From an uncultured Atopobium sp. (GTDB lineage Bacteria; Actinomycetota; Coriobacteriia; Coriobacteriales; Atopobiaceae): DNA of 20,632 nucleotides. Positions 6,762-13,759 of this stretch are shown piece by piece. Made by a program: the position numbers and the translations under genes. The notes below the pieces were generated by a model. The model searched no databases and had not been told where the DNA came from. It saw only the letters and a list, made by a program, of their open reading frames with translations. The stretch lies in assembly GCA_900555335.1 (NCBI GenBank), contig USKU01000014.1:1-20632 (forward strand), given 5' to 3'. How positions within the stretch are numbered: position 1 is the first letter of the stretch; the number at the start of each line of letters is the position of its first letter.

Positions 6762-7424
6762 GTGGACCAGGAAGAGTTAGAAGCAGCTCAGAAGTTTGAG
6801 CTTGATGATCCAGAACTTGTCTGTCGTTGGAGATTGTCTGGAGGTGTCCTCCCTCTTGATAACAGGCACTTACGTGCGCTGAGCAAGCGAGTTGTTGCGC
6901 AAAAAGAGGTTTCTCCGCACTTGATTGCTTGGGCTAAGCAGCATATTGAGGGAACGCTTAAAGAAGGGTCACAAGAGTTTCCAGATGGCGTTCTTATGAT
7001 TTTGCTTGAGAGCAATGGACAGGCTGCTATGACTGTTGGACCTTACCAGTCTTTGGAAGAGCGTTCTGTTCTGTCTCTTGCGGGACGCGCAAGAATTTCA
7101 CAGCGAGAAGAGCAGCAAACTCATTGTGCACCAGAGGTGCTTTGGCTGGTAAAAGACGGAAAGCTTATTGCGGGTGTCTCGGAAGAAAGCGTTCGATCGG
7201 GAGTCACAAGTTTAGTGTTAGACCTGGCACAGACTCTTCATGAGCCAACAGAGTTTAATCCAGACGTTATTGCCCAGGTATTTGATGGAACCGCCGAATT
7301 TGATGAAGCTTTCCTTACTTCAGATGAACATGGAATCGTATGTGCTTCTGATGCTCAAGGCGAGATAGGAGAGCGTTTCTTATTTGGTTACAAGAAACTT
7401 TGCGAGATCAAAGCGGCCAAGTAA
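6762..7424 (+). CDS. Protein resembling a class IV aminotransferase/PabC fold, PLP-lysine region missing
   Basis: A 220-aa soluble protein starting at GTG 6762, chosen because GGGGAGG lies five bases upstream; a TTG five codons earlier has no such site. Its layout recalls class IV PLP enzymes (D-amino-acid or branched-chain aminotransferases, aminodeoxychorismate lyase). There is an N-terminal GVLPLDNRHLRALSKRV stretch like the usual H-x-x-R-L region, then a central VLWLVKDGKL, then SGVTSLVLDLAQ, then DEAFLTSDEHGIVCASD, which parallels the family's aDEaFlTst..gi.Pv segment. The protein is about 60 residues shorter than such enzymes, and the part that should carry the Schiff-base lysine and the following E-G-x-x-x-N motif is not there. 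It may therefore be a pseudoenzyme. The match is by eye only. It follows purH closely and may be co-transcribed with it. Confidence 0.75.
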   Translation: MDQEELEAAQKFELDDPELVCRWRLSGGVLPLDNRHLRALSKRVVAQKEVSPHLIAWAKQHIEGTLKEGSQEFPDGVLMILLESNGQAAMTVGPYQSLEERSVLSLAGRARISQREEQQTHCAPEVLWLVKDGKLIAGVSEESVRSGVTSLVLDLAQTLHEPTEFNPDVIAQVFDGTAEFDEAFLTSDEHGIVCASDAQGEIGERFLFGYKKLCEIKAAK

Positions 7425-7461
7425 TCAGATAAGTGCGATATTTAAGGCTCGTCCAGCAAAG

Positions 7462-7501
7462 GGTGCGCAACGCACGATGAAGCTGTCGCACGTTGAGCGC
7501 C
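7462..7501 (+). other. GC-rich imperfect hairpin in the nifJ upstream region
   Basis: GGTGCGCAACG (7462-7472) pairs with CGTTGAGCGCC (7491-7501) over 11 positions with one G-A mismatch and one G-U pair, closing an 18-nt loop. A smaller alternative stem GTGCG/CGCAC (7463-7475) competes with it, and CGCACG occurs twice (7471-7476, 7487-7492). There is no T tract after it, so it is not a standard terminator. Confidence 0.5.
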
Positions 7502-7510
7502 TACGTAAAA

Positions 7511-7533
7511 ATCTGTCTGTTTTTCAGACAGAT
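7511..7533. other. Perfect 9-bp hairpin, ATCTGTCTG / CAGACAGAT
   Basis: The two arms enclose a T5 loop. On the plus strand no T tract follows. On the minus strand the arm is followed by TTTT, which would resemble a weak terminator, but no minus-strand gene is present. It may be part of a structured leader RNA with the hairpin just upstream. Confidence 0.45.
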
Positions 7534-7610
7534 GGCTTCTTGTGTACTTGAATATTTTGTCGATTTACAAAAAACTTGCACTTTAGTGTTATGTTTATTT
7601 TGTAATTCCG

Positions 7611-7640
7611 CAGGTAGAAATTCCTACCTGAAAATAGGTA
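7611..7640 (+). promoter_or_regulatory. Competing stems (attenuator-like or operator) upstream of nifJ
   Basis: CAGGTAG (7611-7617) pairs perfectly with CTACCTG (7624-7630). The TACCT of the second arm (7625-7629) can instead pair with AGGTA at 7636-7640. The three segments are therefore mutually exclusive partners, or alternatively repeated half-sites for a DNA-binding protein. Confidence 0.35.
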
Positions 7641-7662
7641 TTTGTCAGCTTGTATTTCTGAT

Positions 7663-7692
7663 TTGTTTCATTGTTTTTTTGCGCAATAATAA
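7663..7692 (+). promoter_or_regulatory. Possible nifJ promoter
   Basis: TTGTTT (7663-7668) and TAATAA (7687-7692) are separated by 18 bases. If used, transcription starts near 7699 and the 12-bp and 16-base dyads downstream lie within the transcript or just past the start site. The region is T-rich, so other promoters are possible. Confidence 0.3.
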
Positions 7693-7724
7693 AAGCATTA
7701 TGCGACCGCTGCCGGCCGAACTAT

Positions 7725-7736
7725 GAAACATGTTTC
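7725..7736. promoter_or_regulatory. 12-bp perfect palindrome GAAACATGTTTC
   Basis: A perfect dyad 84 bases before the nifJ start and about 33 bases after the candidate -10. It is a candidate operator; the binder is unknown. Confidence 0.35.
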
Positions 7737-7785
7737 CGTAGTCACCCAGGGTCTACAGCTTTATTTTGGATCGCACAGACGCATA

Positions 7786-7801
7786 CTGTGAGAAATCACA
7801 G
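7786..7801. promoter_or_regulatory. CTGTGA-N4-TCACAG dyad immediately upstream of the nifJ ribosome binding site
   Basis: Two perfect 6-base arms separated by GAAA. The TGTGA/TCACA half-sites resemble those of CRP/FNR-family and Rex regulators, but the 4-base spacer is shorter than the usual 6 of CRP or Rex and equals FNR spacing. It ends 7 bases before AAGGAG, so as RNA it would also form a GAAA-capped hairpin next to the ribosome binding site. Confidence 0.45.
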
Positions 7802-7819
7802 ATTAGGCAAGGAGAGGAA

Positions 7820-10800
7820 ATGGCAAGAAAGTTTAAGTCCATGGATGGTAACAACGCCGCGGCTTACGTGTCGTATGCGTTTACCGAGGTAGCGGGCATT
7901 TACCCAATTACCCCATCAAGTCCAATGGCAGACTATGTTGACCAGTGGTCCGCCCAGGGTGTAAAGAACATCTTTGGTACAACCGTCAAGGTTGTCGAGA
8001 TGCAGTCCGAAGCTGGCGCAGCTGGTGCTGTTCACGGTTCTCTTGGTTCAGGTGCTCTGACCACTACTTACACCGCTTCTCAGGGCCTCTTGCTCATGCT
8101 TCCAAACATGTACAAGATTGCCGGCGAGCAGCTCCCTGGTGTTTTCCACGTCAGCGCACGTACCGTTGCAACCCATGCACTGAACATCTTTGGCGATCAC
8201 TCTGACGTTATGTCCGCTCGCCAGACTGGCTTTGCACTTCTCGCAGAAGGCAACGTCCAGGAGGTTATGGATCTGGCTCCTGTTGCTCACCTCGCAGCAA
8301 TCAAGGGCAAGGTTCCATTTGTTAACTTCTTCGACGGCTTCCGTACTTCTCACGAGATTCAGAAGGTTGCTGTTTGGGATTATGCTGACCTGGCTGAGAT
8401 GTGTGATATGGACGCTGTCCAGGCATTCCGCGATCACGCACTGAACCCAGAGCATCCTTCAAGCCGTGGTTCCCACGAGAACGGCGATATCTTCTTCCAG
8501 CACCGCGAGGCATGCAACGAGGTTTATAACCAGCTGCCAGCAGTTGTTGAAGACTACATGAACCAGATCAACGCTAAGCTTGGTACTGACTACGGTCTGT
8601 TCAATTACTACGGTGCAGAAGACGCTGACCGCGTTGTTATCTGCATGGGTTCCTTCTGCGATACCCTCGAAGAGGTTATCGATTACCTGAACGCTCATGG
8701 CGAGAAGGTCGGTCTGGTTAAGGTTCGCCTCTATCGTCCATTCTCTGTAAAGCACTTTGTTGACGTTCTTCCTGAGTCCGTCAAGAAGATTGCTGTTCTC
8801 GATCGCACCAAGGAGCCAGGTTCCGTTGGTGAGCCTCTCTACGAAGACGTTGTTTCTTCCCTCTATGAGGCTGGTCGTACAGGCATTAAGGTTGTTGGCG
8901 GTCGTTACGGCCTTGGTTCCAAGGACACCCCACCATCATCTGCATTCGCAATCTTCGAGGAGCTCAAGAAGGATGCTCCTCAGCGTGAGTTCACCGTTGG
9001 TATTGTCGACGATGTTACCAACCTGTCTCTCCCAGAGGATCCTGAGGCTCCTAACACTGCAGCTGAGGGCACCATTGAGTGCAAGTTCTGGGGTATCGGC
9101 GGTGACGGTACCGTTGGTGCTAACAAGAACTCCATTAAGATTATTGGTGACCACACCGATAAATATGTTCAGGCATACTTCCAGTATGACTCCAAGAAGA
9201 CCGGCGGTATCACCATCAGCCACCTGCGCTTCGGTGATCACAAGATCCGTTCTCCTTACTATGTCACCAAGGCAGACTTTGTTGCATGCCACGTTCCTGC
9301 ATACATCATCAAGGGCTACAAGATGGTCCGCGACGTCAAGCCTGGCGGTACCTTCCTGGTCAACTGCCAGTGGGATGCAGAGGAGTTTGCACACCACCTG
9401 CCAGCAGAGGCAAAGCGCTACATTGCTAAGAACAACATCAACGTTTATCTGATCAATGCAATTGACCTTGCCAAGGAAATTGGTATGGGCAAGCGCACCA
9501 ACACCATTCTTCAGTCTGCATTCTTTGCTCTTGCAAAGGTTCTCCCAGAGGCAGACGCACTTCAGTACATGAAGGACGCTGCAACTCATTCTTACCTGAA
9601 GAAGGGCCAGAACGTCGTCGATATGAACCACAAGGCAATCGACGCTGGTGCTACTGCATTTACTAAGATTGAGATTCCTGCTGATTGGGCTACTGCAGAG
9701 GATGCTCCAAGCACAATCACCCTTGAGGGCCGCGAGGCTCTGCTCAAGCAGGTTCGCGACATCATGACTCCAGTCTCTCGTATGGAGGGTGACGCACTTC
9801 CTGTTTCTGCATTTAAGAACCACGTTGATGGCCAGTTTGAGCTTGGCGCTGCTGCTTACGAGAAGCGCGGCATTGCTGTTGTTGTTCCTGAGTGGAACGT
9901 CGAGAAGTGCATTCAGTGTAACCAGTGCGCTTATGTCTGCCCACACGCAGTCATTCGTCCATTCGTCCTTACCGACGAAGAGGTTGCTGCTGCACCAGCA
10001 CAGTCTCAGTTCAAGGATGCCGTTGGTCCTAAGGCTAAGGGCTACAAGTTTGAGATTGCTATTTCTCAGCTCGACTGTACCGGTTGCTCCAACTGCGTCT
10101 ACATCTGCCCTGCAGATGCTCTGACCATGAAGCCAATCGAGGAGCAGGAGTCCAAGCAGGAGATCTTTGACTATGCAGTCAACCACGTCTCCGAGAAGAC
10201 CGAGCTTGTTGCTAACAACGTCAAGGCATCCCAGTTCAAGAAGCCTCTTCTTGAGTTCTCTGGTTCCTGCGCAGGCTGCGCTGAGACCAGCTATGGCCGC
10301 CTGGTCACTCAGCTCTTCGGCGATCGTATGTTCATCTCCAACGCAACCGGCTGCTCCTCCATTTGGGGTAACCCAGCTTCTTGCTCACCATTCACTACCG
10401 ATGCAAACGGCCACGGCCCAGCATGGAACAACTCCCTCTTTGAGGACAATGCAGAGCACGGTATGGGTCTGATGCTTGGTCACCAGGCACAGCAGAAGCG
10501 TCTCCTGGAGCTTGCTCAGCAGCTTGTCGATGAGGACGGCGCATCTCAGGACCTCAAGGATGCTGCTAAGGCATGGATTGAGTCCGTCAACGACGCAGCT
10601 CTCTCCAAGGAAGCTTCTAAGACCTTCGTAGTTGAGCTTGAGAAGTCTGATCTTGCAACAGCTAAGGAAATCCTTGCTAACAAGAGCTTCCTCACCAAGA
10701 AGTCCTTCTGGATCTTCGGCGGCGACGGCTGGGCATACGACATCGGCTTCGGTGGCCTTGACCACGTTCTTGCTTCCGGCGAGGACATCAACGTCTTTGT

Positions 10801-11374
10801 CTTCGATACTGAGGTTTACTCCAACACTGGTGGTCAGTCTTCTAAGGCTTCCCGTCTTGGCCAGGTTGCACAGTTCGCAGCAGCTGGTAAGGACATCAAG
10901 CAGAAGAACCTTGCTGAGATTGCAATGACCTATGGTTACGTCTATGTTGCTCAGGTTTCCATGGGCGCAAACCTCCAGCAGACTCTCAAGGCAATTGCTG
11001 AGGCAGAGGCTTATCCAGGACCATCCCTCATCATCGGTTACTCCCCATGCGAGATGCACTCCATCAAGGGCGGCATGGCTCACGCACAGGAGGAGATGAA
11101 GAAGGCAGTCGAGACTGGCTACTGGAACCTCTATCGCTTCAACCCATCTGCACCAGCAGGTAAGAAGTTCACGCTTGACTCCAAGGCACCTAAGGGTGGC
11201 TACCAGGAGTTCCTGATGAACGAGGCTCGTTACAGCCGACTCACCCGCGAGTTCCCAGAGCACGCAGAGAAGCTCTTCAAGGAGAACGAGGAAGCCGCAA
11301 TGGCTCGCTACGATCACCTTGTCCGCCTCTCCGAGCTTTACGCTGCAGAGAAGAAGGAGCAGCCTGAGGAGTAA
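7820..11374 (+). CDS. nifJ: Pyruvate:ferredoxin (flavodoxin) oxidoreductase
   Basis: Oxidises pyruvate with CoA to acetyl-CoA and CO2, reducing ferredoxin or flavodoxin; it is the main pyruvate-oxidising step of many anaerobes. The single-chain protein is 1184 aa, the standard length for the fused homodimeric enzyme. ATG 7820 follows AAGGAG. Domain order: pyruvate-binding domain I with YPITPSSPMAD near residue 33; domains II-III; a ferredoxin-like domain with two 4Fe-4S motifs (Cys697/700/703/707 and Cys753/756/759/763); and a TPP domain with the proximal-cluster cysteines Cys817, Cys820 and Cys1077 and GDGWAYDIGFGG from residue 968. Codon use differs visibly from the neighbours, with Lys AAG, Phe TTC, Asn AAC and C-ending codons prevailing, as expected for a very highly expressed gene. 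It is monocistronic with a strong terminator and a long structured upstream region. Confidence 0.98.
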   Translation: MARKFKSMDGNNAAAYVSYAFTEVAGIYPITPSSPMADYVDQWSAQGVKNIFGTTVKVVEMQSEAGAAGAVHGSLGSGALTTTYTASQGLLLMLPNMYKIAGEQLPGVFHVSARTVATHALNIFGDHSDVMSARQTGFALLAEGNVQEVMDLAPVAHLAAIKGKVPFVNFFDGFRTSHEIQKVAVWDYADLAEMCDMDAVQAFRDHALNPEHPSSRGSHENGDIFFQHREACNEVYNQLPAVVEDYMNQINAKLGTDYGLFNYYGAEDADRVVICMGSFCDTLEEVIDYLNAHGEKVGLVKVRLYRPFSVKHFVDVLPESVKKIAVLDRTKEPGSVGEPLYEDVVSSLYEAGRTGIKVVGGRYGLGSKDTPPSSAFAIFEELKKDAPQREFTVGIVDDVTNLSLPEDPEAPNTAAEGTIECKFWGIGGDGTVGANKNSIKIIGDHTDKYVQAYFQYDSKKTGGITISHLRFGDHKIRSPYYVTKADFVACHVPAYIIKGYKMVRDVKPGGTFLVNCQWDAEEFAHHLPAEAKRYIAKNNINVYLINAIDLAKEIGMGKRTNTILQSAFFALAKVLPEADALQYMKDAATHSYLKKGQNVVDMNHKAIDAGATAFTKIEIPADWATAEDAPSTITLEGREALLKQVRDIMTPVSRMEGDALPVSAFKNHVDGQFELGAAAYEKRGIAVVVPEWNVEKCIQCNQCAYVCPHAVIRPFVLTDEEVAAAPAQSQFKDAVGPKAKGYKFEIAISQLDCTGCSNCVYICPADALTMKPIEEQESKQEIFDYAVNHVSEKTELVANNVKASQFKKPLLEFSGSCAGCAETSYGRLVTQLFGDRMFISNATGCSSIWGNPASCSPFTTDANGHGPAWNNSLFEDNAEHGMGLMLGHQAQQKRLLELAQQLVDEDGASQDLKDAAKAWIESVNDAALSKEASKTFVVELEKSDLATAKEILANKSFLTKKSFWIFGGDGWAYDIGFGGLDHVLASGEDINVFVFDTEVYSNTGGQSSKASRLGQVAQFAAAGKDIKQKNLAEIAMTYGYVYVAQVSMGANLQQTLKAIAEAEAYPGPSLIIGYSPCEMHSIKGGMAHAQEEMKKAVETGYWNLYRFNPSAPAGKKFTLDSKAPKGGYQEFLMNEARYSRLTREFPEHAEKLFKENEEAAMARYDHLVRLSELYAAEKKEQPEE

Positions 11375-11398
11375 GGTAACTTACTTTCACGTAGCTTC

Positions 11399-11431
11399 AG
11401 CCGAGCCAGGACATCCTGGCTCGGCTTTTTT
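11399..11431 (+). terminator. Strong rho-independent terminator of nifJ
   Basis: A 12-bp perfect stem AGCCGAGCCAGG/CCTGGCTCGGCT with an ACAT tetraloop and a six-T tract. Confidence 0.97.
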
Positions 11432-11523
11432 ATGCGACATTTTTTGGCGAGAAGCCCTGTGTTCTTCAAGCCCTTCTCGCGAGGTGATAAACTAGAGAGA
11501 CTTTGCTCACGATGGGAGTTACT

Positions 11524-12936
11524 GTGGCACAAAAAAAGAGCAGACTATTTCCTGTAGCTTTTCTCGCTGCTAAAGCAACACTTGCAGCACTTAAATTGAC
11601 GAACCATGAAGGCGGAACGCTGCCAGGCTTTATCGCTGAAGGCATTGATCCTGCATTTTTGGGAGACATTGCTAAGCCAGAGCAGATTGTCTTTATCACC
11701 GGCACAAACGGTAAGACAACCACCAACAACCTGCTCAACGATCTTCTCGCCGATAATGGCTACCAGACCGTTACCAACCGCGTTGGCGGCAATATTTCCA
11801 GCGGCTTTGCAAGCTCGTTTGCAAAGAACGCCACGTGGAAGGGTACGTCAAAGACTAAGCTTGCGGTTATGGAGTTTGACGAGCTCTCTGGACCTCGCAT
11901 TTTCCCGTATCTGCAGCCTGATATTTTGTCTGTTACCAATTTGTTCCGCGATACGTTCTCTCGTAGCGCAACGCCAGACTACGTGTTTGACGTTATGGAT
12001 AAGGGCATTCCTGCTTCAACTCATCTGATTTTGAACGCAGATGACATGATTAGCTGCAGACTTGCTCCTCAGTGCACACATCGTACGTATTACTCCATTG
12101 CAAGGCTGGCAGAAGACACCTCAGAGCCAGTGGGCATTGTTTCAGATCTTACCGCCTGTCCCAAATGCGGTGGCAAGCTCAAGTGGGATTATGCACACCT
12201 GAGGCATCTTGGCCACGCAACTTGTGAGGAGTGCGGCTATACCAATCCAACTCCTGATTATGAGGTCATTTCAGTAGAGCCAGAGACTGGCAAGTTTGTG
12301 GTCAAGGAGCACTGCCACGAGGGTGCACCAACATATGAGTACAAGCTCAACAGCTACTCTATCGTCAACCTCTACAACTTGTTTGTGGCCATCGTAACCG
12401 CGCGTGAGATGGACCTTGCGCCTGCAACTATCGCTGCATCTTTGCAACGCGTTAACATTGCTTCCTCCAGGTATAACGAGATTGACTACAACGGTCGTCG
12501 TCTTATTAGCATGGCTTCTAAGGGCGAGAATGACACAGCAACCTCAGTCACCATCGATATCCTTCGCAAACAGCCAGGTGACAAAGCGATTATCATCATG
12601 ATTGCTGACGCCTATATGGCAAAAGCAAAAGATCAGACAGAGTATATTGGCTGGTACTACCAGACAGACTTTGAGTTCTTACAAGATCCAAGCGTTAAAC
12701 AGGTCATTATTTATGGAGACACTTCACTTGACCTGCAGCTCAGGCTGAGACTTGCCGGTATTGATCCAGCTAAAACCTTTGTGGCAAGCTCTCCTGAAGA
12801 GACCGCTGACCTGGTTGACCTTAACGCTTGCCAGCACGTTTTCTATGCACACGGCCTCTATAACGGTGGTATTGCTGACATCAGCAGAAACCGTATCATT
12901 GAGCGCTTGAAACAGATGGAGGCCTCCCATGAGTAA
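11524..12936 (+). CDS. murT: Lipid II isoglutaminyl synthase, Mur-ligase-like subunit MurT
   Basis: In Staphylococcus aureus and Streptococcus pneumoniae, MurT with GatD amidates the alpha-carboxyl of D-Glu in lipid II. This protein is 470 aa from GTG 11524, chosen because GGGAG (11514-11518) lies five bases upstream; ATG 11512 and TTG 11503 are in-frame alternatives. Seen: Mur-ligase P-loop GTNGKTTT (60-67), a Cys4 zinc ribbon typical of MurT (Cys212/215 and Cys234/237), and a C-terminal DUF1727-like region. The segment around residue 377 reads WYYQTDFE where characterised MurT has WIWD-x-DFE, so Gln380 replaces the Asp believed to complete the glutaminase triad with GatD. It overlaps gatD by 8 bases, a sign of translational coupling. 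The ligase half looks functional. Confidence 0.93.
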   Translation: MAQKKSRLFPVAFLAAKATLAALKLTNHEGGTLPGFIAEGIDPAFLGDIAKPEQIVFITGTNGKTTTNNLLNDLLADNGYQTVTNRVGGNISSGFASSFAKNATWKGTSKTKLAVMEFDELSGPRIFPYLQPDILSVTNLFRDTFSRSATPDYVFDVMDKGIPASTHLILNADDMISCRLAPQCTHRTYYSIARLAEDTSEPVGIVSDLTACPKCGGKLKWDYAHLRHLGHATCEECGYTNPTPDYEVISVEPETGKFVVKEHCHEGAPTYEYKLNSYSIVNLYNLFVAIVTAREMDLAPATIAASLQRVNIASSRYNEIDYNGRRLISMASKGENDTATSVTIDILRKQPGDKAIIIMIADAYMAKAKDQTEYIGWYYQTDFEFLQDPSVKQVIIYGDTSLDLQLRLRLAGIDPAKTFVASSPEETADLVDLNACQHVFYAHGLYNGGIADISRNRIIERLKQMEASHE

Positions 12937-13675
12937 TCCAGCAACTAAGATTGAGATTCTTTACCCAGAGTACGGTAACCAGGGTGGAGACAACGGAAAT
13001 GCTCTCTACCTGGAGGCCTGCCTTCCAAAAGAGAACTTTGTGTACACCTCTCACGCCGCAACGCCTTACTTTGTGGAGCATACGCCGTCGGCAATCATCA
13101 TGGGTGGCATGACAGAAGCCCAGCAAGAGCTTATTATTTCTCGCCTTATGCCTTACAAGGACAGGCTTGCTGAGCTGGCTGATCAGGGCGTTCCTATGCT
13201 GTTTGCCGGTAACGCTTCAGAGCTTTTTGGCGAGAAAATTGTTAATCCTGACGGCTCTGAAATTGAGGCTCTGGGCCTCTTCAAGTTTACGACCACTCGC
13301 TATATGCCCCAGCGCTTCCACGATGTCCAGGTGGGAGAGTTTGATCCTGGCAATGGCAAAGAGCCTTTTGTTGTCGTTGGCTTTAAGATGCAGTTCACAC
13401 TCACCGAGGGAGATAACTCTAACTGCTACTTCCTTAAAAATAAGGTAGGTTTTGGCATCAATAAAGAAAGCAAGCTGGAAGGTTTCCGTCGCAAGAACGC
13501 TATTGCCACCTGGCTTATTGGGCCACTGCTTCCGCTCAATCCTTATCTCACACGGTGGATTTTGGATATGGCGGGCGAGGAAGACACTCCTCTTGCTTTT
13601 GAAGAAGAGGCTGTTGCCGCATATCAAAAGCATGCTCGTGAGATGGTCTATCCAGGAATGCATCTGCATTACTAA
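12929..13675 (+). CDS. gatD: GatD-like glutamine amidotransferase homologue lacking the catalytic Cys and His
   Basis: A 248-aa partner of MurT; ATG 12929 overlaps the murT stop (ATGAGTAA). Colinearity with S. aureus GatD, compared from memory, is clear: IIMGGMTEAQ resembles its FIGGGSDREQ, GVPMLFAGNASELFG its GMPGLTICGGYQFLG, NPDGSEIEALGLF its TPDGTELEGLGIL, and ATWLIGPLLPLNP its GTYLHGPILPKN. At the nucleophile position the Cys is Gly94, with the elbow CGGYQ replaced by GNASE. At the catalytic His position the residue is Ile197. The DNA at 13191-13230 and 13507-13545 reads cleanly, so this is not a frame error. Class I glutaminase activity by the normal route is not expected. The frame is intact, fold-determining residues are kept and coupling to murT is preserved, arguing for a retained non-glutaminase role rather than a decaying gene. 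Confidence 0.85.
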   Translation: MSNPATKIEILYPEYGNQGGDNGNALYLEACLPKENFVYTSHAATPYFVEHTPSAIIMGGMTEAQQELIISRLMPYKDRLAELADQGVPMLFAGNASELFGEKIVNPDGSEIEALGLFKFTTTRYMPQRFHDVQVGEFDPGNGKEPFVVVGFKMQFTLTEGDNSNCYFLKNKVGFGINKESKLEGFRRKNAIATWLIGPLLPLNPYLTRWILDMAGEEDTPLAFEEEAVAAYQKHAREMVYPGMHLHY

Positions 13676-13696
13676 TTGTATGTCTGCGCTGCTCAT

Positions 13697-13725
13697 TTGC
13701 TCATATATACATTTCGTCGTATCAT
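13697..13725 (+). promoter_or_regulatory. Probable promoter of queT and downstream genes
   Basis: TTGCTC (13697-13702) and TATCAT (13720-13725) are separated by exactly 17 bases, placing the start site near 13732, about 28 bases before the TTG start codon. It implies that queT starts a new transcript after gatD. Confidence 0.55.
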
Positions 13726-13759
13726 GAACTAAGTTTTTAGAGTTAACAAGGGGATTGTT

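Larger units (their letters stand above)
7425..7819. other. 395-base non-coding region with repeated dyads, leader of nifJ
   Basis: No convincing gene: the open frames here lack ribosome binding sites and have odd composition. The stretch is mostly AT-rich with one GC-rich island. It carries a 40-nt imperfect hairpin (7462-7501), a perfect 9-bp hairpin (7511-7533), a pair of mutually exclusive stems (7611-7640), a 12-bp palindrome (7725-7736) and a 16-base dyad just before the nifJ ribosome binding site (7786-7801). A possible promoter lies at 7663-7692. Such a long and structured upstream region contrasts with the short leaders of neighbouring genes. Confidence 0.7.

Noticed and set aside
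7493..7726. 77-codon open frame in the nifJ upstream region, with a hydrophobic stretch
   Set aside because: It has a weak TTG start without a Shine-Dalgarno and overlaps several hairpins. Its composition follows the AT-rich DNA rather than coding bias.
8936..10186. Long open frame (416 codons) antisense to nifJ, plus a second one at 10385-11317
   Set aside because: They mirror the strongly biased codon use of nifJ, have Leu/Val/Cys-rich low-sense translations, and lack ribosome binding sites. nifJ is certain on the other strand.
11447..11480. 8-bp inverted repeat GCGAGAAG / CTTCTCGC upstream of murT
   Set aside because: The arms are 18 bases apart with no T tract and no clear relation to a promoter. 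It could be chance, so it is not listed as a feature.
13676..13759. preQ1 riboswitch before queT
   Set aside because: I looked for the small pseudoknot with an AAAAAACTAA-like tail ahead of the ribosome binding site. The region has only a promoter and AACTAAG-like bases without the matching stem.
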